DNA of 39,793 bases from positions 1-39,793 of the forward strand of contig JAPOQG010000312.1 of assembly GCA_026710865.1 (NCBI GenBank), given 5' to 3'. Under the pieces are notes generated by a model. That model was not told where the DNA came from and did not search any database. It saw only the letters and a program-made list of their open reading frames with translations. The stretch is from Acidimicrobiaceae bacterium. Lineage in GTDB: Bacteria > Actinomycetota > Acidimicrobiia > Acidimicrobiales > Aldehydirespiratoraceae. Both the position numbers and the translations under genes were made by a program. Numbering within the stretch: position 1 is the stretch's first letter; the number at the start of each line of letters is the position of its first letter. Below, one piece after another: positions 26,968 to 34,548 of this stretch.

Positions 26968-27384
26968 TCAGGTGACCTTGTCGATGACCCGGAAGGCGTA
27001 GTCGCGCTGCTCGTCTCCGAGGGTGGCTCTCACCCGGTAGCCCCCGGCCTGGGGGAACTGGACAATGCCGGTCACCACCAACGGCGAGCGGCTGTCGGAT
27101 CCCGGCACCTTGCCGGGCGGCCGGCCGACCTCGATGTTGGCTTTGGCCTCCATCAGCTTGTGGTGGCCGTCCTCGTCCTCGACGCGGATCACCACCTCGT
27201 GGCGCTGGTTGGTCTCCGACCACGGGACCAGCACCGACAGCGCGATGGAGAAGTGCTGCGGGCGGGGCTTGTCGCCCTCCCGGTAGGCCCGGGTCACCCT
27301 GTCCCAGCCGGCGCCGCTCATGTACAGCAGCCCGTTCTGCACCTCGGCGTGGTTCGCCAGGGTCAACATCTCGATCTGAGGCAT
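26968..27384 (-). CDS. DUF6941-like protein
   Basis: A protein of 138 residues. The beginning (P-x-I-E-M-L-T-L-A-N-H-A-E-V-x-N-G-L-L-Y-M-S-G-A-G-W) follows the pattern of the small actinobacterial DUF6941 family: a hydrophobic beta strand, then 'A-x-V', then 'LY.GGGW'. Function is unknown for the family. It is predicted to be cytosolic and beta-rich, with no signal peptide. The downstream membrane protein gene follows after 5 bp. Confidence 0.65.
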   Translation of the reverse strand: MPQIEMLTLANHAEVQNGLLYMSGAGWDRVTRAYREGDKPRPQHFSIALSVLVPWSETNQRHEVVIRVEDEDGHHKLMEAKANIEVGRPPGKVPGSDSRSPLVVTGIVQFPQAGGYRVRATLGDEQRDYAFRVIDKVT

Positions 27385-27394
27385 TGAAGGCAGT

Positions 27395-27736
27395 CTACGA
27401 AGCCGGAGACGGCCGGGGGCCTGCTCGGGGCCCGCTCAAGAAGCCGGGGGCGGTTCTGAGCGGTCGGACTCCGGGAACAGGACGCCTCGCGCCGCGGCGT
27501 GAAGGCGGGAGAGCCACCATGGCAGCAGGGCCAGAATCACCAGCACCGCCACCACCGCAACAGGGACGATTCCGCGCCCATGAGGGGGTCGCGGCGTCCT
27601 GAACTGTCACGACGATCCCCCCGTTGACGGCCACCTCGGCGACGGTCACCTCGGCGACCGGGTCTACGCAGCCGACCGTCAACACGGACGCGCCCAGCAC
27701 GAGGGCTGCGGTCTGCAGGCGTCGCAGGAGCCTCAC
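27395..27736 (-). CDS. small lipoprotein, apparently frameshifted at a C5 run
   Basis: The first 46 residues look genuine: a basic start, a hydrophobic stretch and a lipobox L-T-V-G-C (Cys23). After about residue 50 the frame becomes arginine/glycine-rich and unlikely. If one base is removed from the run of five C (plus-strand G run, 27584-27588), the frame continues into VPVAVVAVLVILALLPWW, a clear membrane span. It then ends at a stop at 27436-27438, giving a 99-residue protein. So this is either a sequencing or assembly error, a pseudogene, or a phase-variable gene. No family is recognised. Confidence 0.5.
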   Translation of the reverse strand: MRLLRRLQTAALVLGASVLTVGCVDPVAEVTVAEVAVNGGIVVTVQDAATPSWARNRPCCGGGGAGDSGPAAMVALPPSRRGARRPVPGVRPLRTAPGFLSGPRAGPRPSPAS

Positions 27737-27774
27737 CGTACTGCGCCCTGGAACGGGCCGGCTCGGCCCTGCTC

Positions 27775-29316
27775 TCAGTCGTCCACGGTGAGGCCCAGGC
27801 GTTCGGCCAGGCCTATGCGCTGGAGCTTGCCCGTCGGGCCCTTGGGGAGCTCGTCTAGGACCAGGACCCGGCGGGGGACCTTGAACGCGGCCAGCGACTT
27901 CGACAGGAACCGGCGCAGCTCGCGCTCGTCGATGTCGGCTCCGTCGGCGGCCACCACCGCGGCGGCGACCTCCTCGCCGAGCTTGGGGTGCGGCACGGCG
28001 AACGTCACCGCCTGGGCCACCGACTCATGGCGCAGCAGGGCTTCGTCCACCTCGAGCGGGGACACTTTCTCGCCGCCCCGGTTGATCTGCTCCTTGAGCC
28101 GCCCCGTGAGGAACAGGTAGCCGTCGCCGTCGAGGTAGCCCTCGTCGCCGGTGCGGAACCAGCCGTCGGTGAAGGCGGCCGCGTTGGCGTCGGGGTTGTT
28201 CTCGTAGCCGTCGATCACCGTGGGGCCCTTGATGGACACCTCGCCGCGCTCCCCCGCGGCCAGGACGCGGTTGTCGCGGTCGAGAACGGCCAGCTCGATG
28301 CCGGTGGCGACCCCCACCGACCTTGGCTTGGCCACCGCGGGCGGCAACGGGTTGGCGCACATCTGGTGGGTGGCCTCCGTCATGCCGTAGGCCTCGATCA
28401 CCGGCGCTCCGAACAGCCCGACCAGTTCCTGCAGCACCGGCTCGGGCAGCGAGGCCGACGACGAGCGCACGAACCGCAGGGCTGCGTCCCGGGCCGCGTC
28501 GCGGTGGCGGGACGACCGAGCGATCACCATCTGGTGCATGGTCGGCACCGCGGTGTAGTAGGTCGGGTGCAGCTCGGAGAGCTGGGCGAAGAACCGGAAG
28601 GCGTCGAAGCCCTCGGTGCAGGCCACCGAGCCGCCGGCCGACAGCGGGGCCAGGAGCCCGGCCAGCAGCCCGTGAATATGGAACAACGGCATCACCTGCA
28701 ACGACCGGTCGGCCGTGGTCAACGCCAGCGACTCGGCGATGCCGGTAGCGGAGCGGGCCAGGTTCCGCTGGCGGAGCGGCACGATCTTGGGCCTCGACGT
28801 GGTCCCGGAGGTGTGCAGGACCAGGGCGACGTCGTCGGGGGACGGCCCGTTCGGCGCCGAGGGCTCGGTGGCCGGCGACGAGGCGATCAGGTCGATCAAC
28901 CCGGAGCCGCCCGAGGCTGAACCGGTCAGCGCCACCGGCAGCACCCCGGCATCGGCGGCCCGGGCTGCGTCCCGGGCATCCGAGCCCGACTCGTCGGGGC
29001 GGGTGATGAGCGCCCTGGCGCCCAAGTCGTCGAGGTAGAAGCGCAGCTCGTCGGTGCGGTACTTGGGATTGAGCGGCGCGGCGCAGCCGGCGCAGGCGGC
29101 GGCCAGGAAGGCGATGGCCATCTCCGGACCGTTGGGAACCACGATGGCGATGCGGTCGTCGGCTTGCAGCCCCAGAGCCCTCAACCGGCTCGCGAGCCGG
29201 TCCACCTCGGCCCGCAGCTCACCATGGCTGAGCACCGCGCCGTCACCGGTGACGATGGCCGGATCACCGTCGGCCCCCGCGTCGAGCAGGCCCCGCAGAG
29301 TCGCCGGATCGGTCAT
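27775..29316 (-). CDS. AMP-dependent acyl-CoA synthetase
   Basis: A protein of 513 residues from ATG 29316, preceded by GGGGTGG; a longer frame to 29421 only translates the dispersed repeat. The adenylation motif is LHTSGTTSRPKIVPL. Later come GYLDGDGYLFLTGRLKE and the catalytic-lysine region at the C terminus, LPKGPTGKLQR. Such enzymes activate a carboxylic acid to acyl-AMP and then to acyl-CoA. Overall length and motifs resemble the oxalyl-CoA and medium/long-chain acyl-CoA ligases, but substrate choice cannot be read. It follows the reductase gene on the same strand. Confidence 0.88.
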   Translation of the reverse strand: MTDPATLRGLLDAGADGDPAIVTGDGAVLSHGELRAEVDRLASRLRALGLQADDRIAIVVPNGPEMAIAFLAAACAGCAAPLNPKYRTDELRFYLDDLGARALITRPDESGSDARDAARAADAGVLPVALTGSASGGSGLIDLIASSPATEPSAPNGPSPDDVALVLHTSGTTSRPKIVPLRQRNLARSATGIAESLALTTADRSLQVMPLFHIHGLLAGLLAPLSAGGSVACTEGFDAFRFFAQLSELHPTYYTAVPTMHQMVIARSSRHRDAARDAALRFVRSSSASLPEPVLQELVGLFGAPVIEAYGMTEATHQMCANPLPPAVAKPRSVGVATGIELAVLDRDNRVLAAGERGEVSIKGPTVIDGYENNPDANAAAFTDGWFRTGDEGYLDGDGYLFLTGRLKEQINRGGEKVSPLEVDEALLRHESVAQAVTFAVPHPKLGEEVAAAVVAADGADIDERELRRFLSKSLAAFKVPRRVLVLDELPKGPTGKLQRIGLAERLGLTVDD

Positions 29317-29363
29317 GTTCCACCCCGCAGGCGAATGCCAGTCCCCCGCGAGGCGGCGCAGTG

Positions 29364-29430
29364 TCTCCCGCTCTTGTTCGCTGCGCTCACGGGCCGCCCA
29401 AACCAAGCCGACACAGCCCACGGCCTCGCT
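29364..29430 (-). repeat. dispersed leader repeat, full copy
   Basis: About 88% identical (58 of 66 positions by eye) to 34441-34507. On the minus strand it ends about 48 bp ahead of the acyl-CoA synthetase start. The 26-bp core with GTGAGCGCAGCGAACAAGAG is identical to the core at 24237. Confidence 0.7.
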
Positions 29431-29449
29431 CGACGCCCCGCCGAGATCA

Positions 29450-30460
29450 TCACGAACGGTTGCCTTCCCGCTCGGCCTCTGTGACGGCCGCCAGGCGGTG
29501 GTTGAGCAGGGAGGCGAGGCCGTAGACGGTACTGATGGCGGGCGTGGGCACGCCGGTGAGCTCGCCGAGCTCGACGAATACGCCGACCAGCGGATCTAGC
29601 TCCAGCGGACGACCGGCCTCGGCGTCCTGGAGCATCGAGGTCTTGTGCTCGCCCACGGCCTCGGTGCCGGCGATGCGACGCTCGACGCTGATGCGGATGC
29701 TCACCCCGAGAGCCTCGGCGATCTGGCCGGCCTCGGTCATCATCTGCGCGGCGAGGTCCCGCGTGGCCGGCGTGCGACAGATCCCGGCCAGCGTCGCGCC
29801 GGTGAGGGCACTGATCGGGTTGAAGGCCAGGTTCCCCCACGCCTTGACCCACAGGTGGGAGCGGATGTCGGTCAGCACGCGGGACTTGAACCCGGCCGAC
29901 GCCAGAGCGTCCGCCAGCCCTCTCGCCCTCGGGGACTTGGTGCCGTCGAGCTCGCCCACCGGGAAGCGGTCGCCCTCGACGTGGGTGATCTCACCGGGCG
30001 CGGTCTTCTCCGCGGCCGGATAGGCGATGCAGGCCACGATCCGTTCCGCCGGCACCGAGGCCGCGATGGCGCCGTCGGGGTCCAGAGCATCGAGTCGGTG
30101 CCCGTCGTGGGGCCCGCCGTGGCGTTCGAAGTACCACCAGCCGATGCCGTTCTGCACCGGCACGACCGTGGTGTGCTCGTCGAACAGCGCCCCGAGTTCG
30201 TGGGCCACCGCCGCGATCTGATGGGCCTTGAGGGCCAGGATCACCGTGTCGTGCGTTCCCAGGGCTCCGAAGCTGGCCGAAGCCTCGATCCCGGCCGCCA
30301 CCGTGGTGGACCCGTCCAACTCCACCAGCCTCAGTCCGTGCTGCCGGATGGCGTCCAGGTGCTCGCCCCGGGCGATGACGCCCACGTCGTGACCGTCGGC
30401 CGACAGGCGGGCCGCCAGCATCCCGCCGATCGCTCCCGCGCCCACGACACAAATCCGCAC
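29450..30460 (-). CDS. ketopantoate reductase family oxidoreductase (2-dehydropantoate 2-reductase-like)
   Basis: The start is placed at GTG 30460, because the product then begins directly with the Rossmann strand VRICVVGAGAIGG; the frame extends further up but without coding character. The product is 336 residues. The GAGAIGG nucleotide loop comes first, then LKAHQ near residue 77 and a C-terminal helical domain with KAWGNLAFNPISALTG, where the family keeps its catalytic lysine and asparagine. The classical reaction is NADPH-dependent reduction of 2-dehydropantoate to pantoate, but many paralogues act on other 2-oxo acids. It is divergent from the TauE/SafE gene, 44 bp away. Confidence 0.85.
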   Translation of the reverse strand: MRICVVGAGAIGGMLAARLSADGHDVGVIARGEHLDAIRQHGLRLVELDGSTTVAAGIEASASFGALGTHDTVILALKAHQIAAVAHELGALFDEHTTVVPVQNGIGWWYFERHGGPHDGHRLDALDPDGAIAASVPAERIVACIAYPAAEKTAPGEITHVEGDRFPVGELDGTKSPRARGLADALASAGFKSRVLTDIRSHLWVKAWGNLAFNPISALTGATLAGICRTPATRDLAAQMMTEAGQIAEALGVSIRISVERRIAGTEAVGEHKTSMLQDAEAGRPLELDPLVGVFVELGELTGVPTPAISTVYGLASLLNHRLAAVTEAEREGNRS

Positions 30461-30491
30461 GGCGACAGTGTGCCAGGAGAATCGCGCCGTA

Positions 30492-30497
30492 CGGTAT
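30492..30497 (+). promoter_or_regulatory. -10 box of a leaderless promoter
   Basis: TATACA ends 7 nt before the ATG at 30505 and is preceded by TACGG, exactly as at 21158. Transcription would start at the A of the start codon. The palindromic GTATAC also gives TATACC on the minus strand for the divergent reductase gene. Confidence 0.55.
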
Positions 30498-30504
30498 ACA
30501 GGCG

Positions 30505-31221
30505 ATGACCGGGGCGGAGTTGGCGTTCGGCCTCGCGGCCCTGGCGATCGGCGGTGCGCTGCACGGCTCGATCGGCTTCGGCTTGGGCCTGGTGGCCGCT
30601 CCCCTGCTGGTGCTGATCGATCCCGAGCTGATCCCCGGACCGATGCTGTGCGCGGGAGTGATCCTGACACTGCTGATCACCGTCCGGGACTGGTCCTCGG
30701 CGGACTTCCGGGGGGTCAAGTGGCTGCTCGTGGGCCGAACGCCGGGGATGGTGCTGGGGGCGCTGGCGGTGACGTGGCTGTCGACCACCGGACTGGCCAT
30801 CGTGTTCGCGTTCGCCATCCTGGCGCTGGTCGCCGTCAGCGTGGCCGGCGTGTCGCTGCCCCAGACCACGCCGGCGCTGTTCGGCGCGGGGGCGCTGTCG
30901 GGTCTGATGGGCACCACCATCGGCGTGGGCGGCCCACCCCTGACGCTGGTCTACCAGCGCAGCTCCGGCAGCGAGATCCGCGGCACTCTGGCTCCGATCC
31001 AGTCCTTCGGCGCGGCCACATCGCTGGGGGCGCTGGCCGTGGTGGGAGAACTCGAGTTGGGTGACCTGGGCCGGGGCCTGCTGCTGGCCCCGGGCATGGT
31101 CGTCGGGTTCGCGGTGTCGGGATGGGTGGCGCCCCGCATCAAGCCCTCGGTGGTGCGCCCAGCGGTGCTGGTGTTCGCGGTCGCCTCGGCCATCGCCATC
31201 CTCGTCCGGGTCGCAATCTGA
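30505..31221 (+). CDS. TauE/SafE family sulfite/organosulfonate exporter-like membrane protein
   Basis: A protein of 238 residues with about eight hydrophobic spans in two repeats. Each repeat begins with a glycine-rich stretch (GGALHGSIGFGLGLVAAPLL near 17 and GLMGTTIGVGGPPLTL near 133), the family signature. Members move sulfur-containing anions or related acids across the membrane; the solute here is unknown. The ATG at 30505 appears leaderless. A strong terminator-like hairpin follows at 31240-31272. Confidence 0.85.
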   Translation: MTGAELAFGLAALAIGGALHGSIGFGLGLVAAPLLVLIDPELIPGPMLCAGVILTLLITVRDWSSADFRGVKWLLVGRTPGMVLGALAVTWLSTTGLAIVFAFAILALVAVSVAGVSLPQTTPALFGAGALSGLMGTTIGVGGPPLTLVYQRSSGSEIRGTLAPIQSFGAATSLGALAVVGELELGDLGRGLLLAPGMVVGFAVSGWVAPRIKPSVVRPAVLVFAVASAIAILVRVAI

Positions 31222-31239
31222 GCGCTGCGCTGACGCGCC

Positions 31240-31272
31240 GGCGCCGAGGCCTTGGGGGGAGACCTCGGCGCC
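31240..31272. terminator. bidirectional terminator-like hairpin
   Basis: Perfect 10-bp arms GGCGCCGAGG and CCTCGGCGCC around a 13-nt loop, between two convergent genes. There is no U tract on either strand, so strict intrinsic termination is uncertain. Confidence 0.6.
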
Positions 31273-31350
31273 AGTTGGGGCTGGAGTGAACTCAGGTTGG
31301 CAGGTGCTGGTAAGAGATCCGCGAGAACGCCTCCCCCCGGCCGGCGTCGC

Positions 31351-32745
31351 TTAGACCACAGGCCAGCGGGGGGTGGCGAAATGGGCTAGGCCGGTGCGCT
31401 CGGCTGCGGCGGTGGCGGCCTCGCGGCCCCGGGCCATGATGGCGCGGGCGTCGAGGTTCACGAACTCGCCGGCCTCAACGATCACGTTGCCGTCAATGAC
31501 GACGGTGTCGATCGAGTCGCCGCTGACGCCGTGGCCCAGGTTCGACAGCGGGTTGTGCAGCGGCACCCACTCGGGCCGGTCGAGGTCGAACAGCAGGAAG
31601 TCGGCCCGCTTGCCCGCCTCCAACGAGCCGATCTGGTCATCCCACAGCACCGAGCGGGCGCCGTCGATGGTGAGGTGCTCGAGGATGGTCTCGGCCGGCA
31701 TCAGCGAGGCATCCTCGAAGATGTCGCGGTACACCCGGAAGTACTGGGCGATGCGCAGGATGTCGGTGGTGTGCGAGCACGCCCCGATGTCGGTGCCCAC
31801 CCCCACGGTCACTCCCCGCTCCAGCAGCTTGAGGTGGGTCGCCCGCTGGAGGCCTCCCCAGCCGAACACCGCGCTGGCCGTGGGGCACATCGACACCTTC
31901 ACGTCGCGCTCGGCCAGCAGGTCGCACTCCTCCTCGGTGAGAAAGTGGCAGTGCACGAGCTGCACGTTGGGTCCGAGCACGCCGTTGCGCTCGTAGCGGG
32001 CGATGGGCCGCTCGCCGTCGAACACCCGCTGGTGGTGCTCGACGGAGTCGCGGTTGGAGATCATGTGCGACACGATGCCGGTGCCGTGCTCGGCGGCCAT
32101 CTCGCGGACAGCGACGCACAGACGGTCCGACACCATGCGCTCGGTGCGCAGCGAGAACCAGGGCCGGACCCGTCCGCCGGCCGCACCCGCATGGGACTCC
32201 ACGAAGTCCAGCCCGGAGGCGATGGCCTCGTCGGTGGTCGAGTCGAACGTGCCCGGCATGGCCCGCCCACCGGCCATGTCGGTCAGCGACCGGGACAGCA
32301 CGGCCCGGCAGCCGACCTCGTCGACGGCCAGAGCCGAGTTCTCGGGATTCTGGGAGCCCGGATCGCACAGCGTGGTGGTGCCGTGGCGGACCGACTCCAG
32401 CAGCGCGCACATCGCGGCCAGGTAGGCCTCCTCGTCGGTGACGCCGGCCTCCATGGGGTAGCAGCGGTCGTGGAGGAACACCTTGAGGGGCACGTCGTCG
32501 CCGAGGCCCCGCACGAAGAACGGCGCCAGATGCTGGTGGTTGTCGATGAAGCCGGGGGTGATTAGCCGGCCCCGTCCGTCGATGGTGCGGGCCGCCTCCC
32601 GGTAGCCGGCAGCCTCGACGCCGGCGGTGGTGCCCACCGCCTTGATCTCGCCGCCGCCCACCGCCATGGCGCCGTCGCGCACCATGCGGCGCTCGGGATC
32701 CATGGTGATGAGCCAGTCGGCGTTGCGAACCAGCATGTCGATCAT
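31351..32745 (-). CDS. amidohydrolase family protein (Atz/Trz, 8-oxoguanine/cytosine deaminase-like)
   Basis: A protein of 464 residues. The metal-binding H70-Q-H72 follows the PGFIDN strand. Later come the VHCHFLTEEE motif and the GVGTDIGA aspartate motif, giving the mononuclear-metal TIM-barrel set of deaminases and chlorohydrolases such as TrzA/AtzA. The N-terminal 60 residues and the C-terminal 60 form the usual beta sandwich. It likely hydrolyses an amino group from a purine, pyrimidine or triazine-type ring. The ATG at 32745 is preceded on its strand by three tandem hairpins (32781-32969), which may regulate it. Confidence 0.85.
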   Translation of the reverse strand: MIDMLVRNADWLITMDPERRMVRDGAMAVGGGEIKAVGTTAGVEAAGYREAARTIDGRGRLITPGFIDNHQHLAPFFVRGLGDDVPLKVFLHDRCYPMEAGVTDEEAYLAAMCALLESVRHGTTTLCDPGSQNPENSALAVDEVGCRAVLSRSLTDMAGGRAMPGTFDSTTDEAIASGLDFVESHAGAAGGRVRPWFSLRTERMVSDRLCVAVREMAAEHGTGIVSHMISNRDSVEHHQRVFDGERPIARYERNGVLGPNVQLVHCHFLTEEECDLLAERDVKVSMCPTASAVFGWGGLQRATHLKLLERGVTVGVGTDIGACSHTTDILRIAQYFRVYRDIFEDASLMPAETILEHLTIDGARSVLWDDQIGSLEAGKRADFLLFDLDRPEWVPLHNPLSNLGHGVSGDSIDTVVIDGNVIVEAGEFVNLDARAIMARGREAATAAAERTGLAHFATPRWPVV

Positions 32746-32776
32746 CTCTTCAGCCTCCCCGGCTCATCCAAACGCA

Positions 32777-32971
32777 CCGCGAACCGGCAGCGTTTCGCAC
32801 GCATAGCGAGCATCCTGCTGCCAATTCCCCACGCGACCCCAGCCCATCCGCGAACTGGCAGCGTTTCGCACGCATAGCGAGCATCCTGCTGCCAGTTCCC
32901 CAGGCAACCCCAACCCATCCGCGAACTGGCAGCGTTTCGCACGCATAGCGAGCATCCTGCTGCCAGTTCCG
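32777..32971 (-). repeat. three 71-bp tandem repeats, each with a 47-nt hairpin
   Basis: Hairpins at 32781-32827, 32852-32898 and 32923-32969 have a strict 71-bp period. Copies 2 and 3 have perfect 10-bp arms, GAACTGGCAG and CTGCCAGTTC. Copy 1 has two substitutions, one in each arm. As minus-strand RNA both give G-U wobble pairs, whereas as plus-strand RNA both give C-A mismatches. The array lies in the likely 5' leader of the amidohydrolase gene and 3' of the epimerase gene, both on the minus strand. Confidence 0.8.
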
Positions 32972-32979
32972 GGGGAGGG

Positions 32980-33927
32980 TCACCCGGCCAGCCTCCTCAA
33001 CTCGAACGCGTAGTGGCTCAGCCCGGCCTCCATGTCGAACGTGGGGGTCCAGCCCAGACCGGCCTCGGTGTGCCACAGGTCGAGCGGATCGCCGGCCGAC
33101 ACCGCGGGCGGCTTGCCCGGGATCACCTGGACCTTCAGGTCGCTGAAGATCCGCCGGGCCGCGGCTACCAGGTCGTCGAAGGTGGTGACCGTGCCGGTCC
33201 CGATATTGAAGACGGGCTGCTCGGGAAGGTCCACGGTGGCCGCGAGGTCCACAGCCCGGCCGACGTCGAGGTCGTACACGTACTCGAAGTCCATGGTGTG
33301 CTCCTGCTTCACGAAGGCGGTCTGGCCCTTCATACCGGCCTGGAGCAGGGCCTGGATCTTGGATCCGAAGGATCCCCCCTCGAAGTGCCCGTACCCGTAG
33401 GCGTTGGCCGGCCGCAGGACGGCCAGCTCGAAGCCGAACTCCTTCTGGTAGCTCTCAGCGGCCAGTTCCTTCATGACCTTGGAGTTGCCGTAGGCCCGCC
33501 CCGGCCCCCGGGGCGCTTCCTCGGTGATCGGCGCACCCCGGGCCCGGCGCCGGTCATACACCGCGAAGCTGCTGATGTGCACCAGGCGGCGCACCCGGTT
33601 GAGCCGCACCGCCTCCAGCACGTTGATGGTGCCGGTGACGTTCACCTCGAAGCCGACGTAGAGCTGCCGCGACACGCTGTCGCCGATCAGCCCGGCGGTA
33701 TGCACCACCGTGTCCACCTTGTGGTCCCGCATGGCTGCGAGGACTGCCGACTGGTCGCGGATGTCGGCCTTGACCGTGACGATGTCGGCCGCTACCGGTC
33801 CGAGGCGCTCATGGAGGTAGTCGGGACGTTCCTGCAGGTCCAGGAAGACGACCTGCTCGCCCCTCTGCAGGGCGCAGCGGGCGAATGACGTGCCCACCAG
33901 CCCGATTCCGGTCACCAGCGTGGTCAT
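32980..33927 (-). CDS. NAD-dependent epimerase/dehydratase (extended SDR)
   Basis: A protein of 315 residues. It opens with VTGIGLVGTSFARCALQRG, a Rossmann loop (the more usual form is TGxxGxxG). The catalytic Y-x3-K is in AYGNSK near residue 150, and RPANAYGYG follows. Such proteins change or oxidise sugars or related polyols bound to nucleotide carriers, or act on small alcohols. The substrate cannot be inferred. Its start overlaps the RidA stop by 4 bp (ATGA), so the two are translated together. Confidence 0.85.
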   Translation of the reverse strand: MTTLVTGIGLVGTSFARCALQRGEQVVFLDLQERPDYLHERLGPVAADIVTVKADIRDQSAVLAAMRDHKVDTVVHTAGLIGDSVSRQLYVGFEVNVTGTINVLEAVRLNRVRRLVHISSFAVYDRRRARGAPITEEAPRGPGRAYGNSKVMKELAAESYQKEFGFELAVLRPANAYGYGHFEGGSFGSKIQALLQAGMKGQTAFVKQEHTMDFEYVYDLDVGRAVDLAATVDLPEQPVFNIGTGTVTTFDDLVAAARRIFSDLKVQVIPGKPPAVSAGDPLDLWHTEAGLGWTPTFDMEAGLSHYAFELRRLAG

Positions 33928-34400
33928 GGGTCTGACACCTCGAACTCTCCGTTGATCTCGACCGGCTGCTGGCGGGGCAGGCCGGCCATGCCGACCGCGG
34001 CCCGGGCGTGGCAGCCGCGCTCGGGGCCGAACAGCTCGAAGAACAGGTCCGAAGCGCCGTCCACGACCCTCGGCATGAGCTCGAAGTCGGAGGTCGAGTT
34101 GACCATGCCCAGCAGGCGCACCACCCGGCGGACCCGGTCAAGGTCGCCCAGCTCGGCCCGCAGGGTGGCCAGGATGGACAGCCCGCAGGCCTTGGCCGCC
34201 TCGTAGCCCTGCTCGACGGTCAGCTCGGCACCGAGCTTGCCGGTTCGCACGATGTCCATCCCGGGATGGTGCGGGCCGTGACCCGACACGAACATCACGT
34301 CGCCGACGCGGACACAGCCCCGGCGGTTGGCGCTGGGGAACTGCCGGGGTTCGGGCAGGGTGAGCCCCATCGCGGCCAGCCGGGCCTCGATCCCGCCCAT
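33924..34400 (-). CDS. RidA/YjgF family protein
   Basis: The start is ATG 34400 (a GTG at 34403 directly before it is an alternative), giving 158 residues. VGDVMFVSGHGP and the later segment around ARAAVGMAGLPRQQPVEI follow the RidA fold. The ARAAVG arginine corresponds to the position that RidA uses to bind the imine's carboxylate. RidA hydrolyses reactive enamine/imine intermediates; several catabolic operons use a homologue for an aminoacrylate-type step. It overlaps the epimerase gene and follows the FAD monooxygenase gene on the same strand, with the dispersed repeat between them. Confidence 0.88.
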   Translation of the reverse strand: MGGIEARLAAMGLTLPEPRQFPSANRRGCVRVGDVMFVSGHGPHHPGMDIVRTGKLGAELTVEQGYEAAKACGLSILATLRAELGDLDRVRRVVRLLGMVNSTSDFELMPRVVDGASDLFFELFGPERGCHARAAVGMAGLPRQQPVEINGEFEVSDP

Positions 34401-34440
34401 CACACGGACTGCGCGGAGGCCCTTGCGCCGCGAGGGGGAG

Positions 34441-34507
34441 ATTCCCGCTCCTGTTCGCTGCGCTCACTGGCCGCCCAAACCAAGGCATCACAGCCCACGA
34501 CCTCGCC
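34441..34507 (-). repeat. dispersed leader repeat, full copy
   Basis: Third copy of the element, lying about 40 bp upstream of the RidA start on its strand. All three copies precede a start codon in the same relative orientation. Otherwise 34404-34548 holds no gene. Confidence 0.7.
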
Positions 34508-34548
34508 CATACGGGCCGGATTCGCCCGCCTTGTTGCTCGGCCTCTGG

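Noticed and set aside
29317..29421. N-terminal extension of the acyl-CoA synthetase
   Set aside because: It only translates the dispersed leader repeat; the ATG at 29316 has a ribosome-binding site and suits the family length.
32777..32971. CRISPR array with 47-bp repeats
   Set aside because: The two 24-bp intervals are themselves about 80% alike, so this is one 71-bp tandem repeat and not repeats with unique spacers; no cas genes are present.
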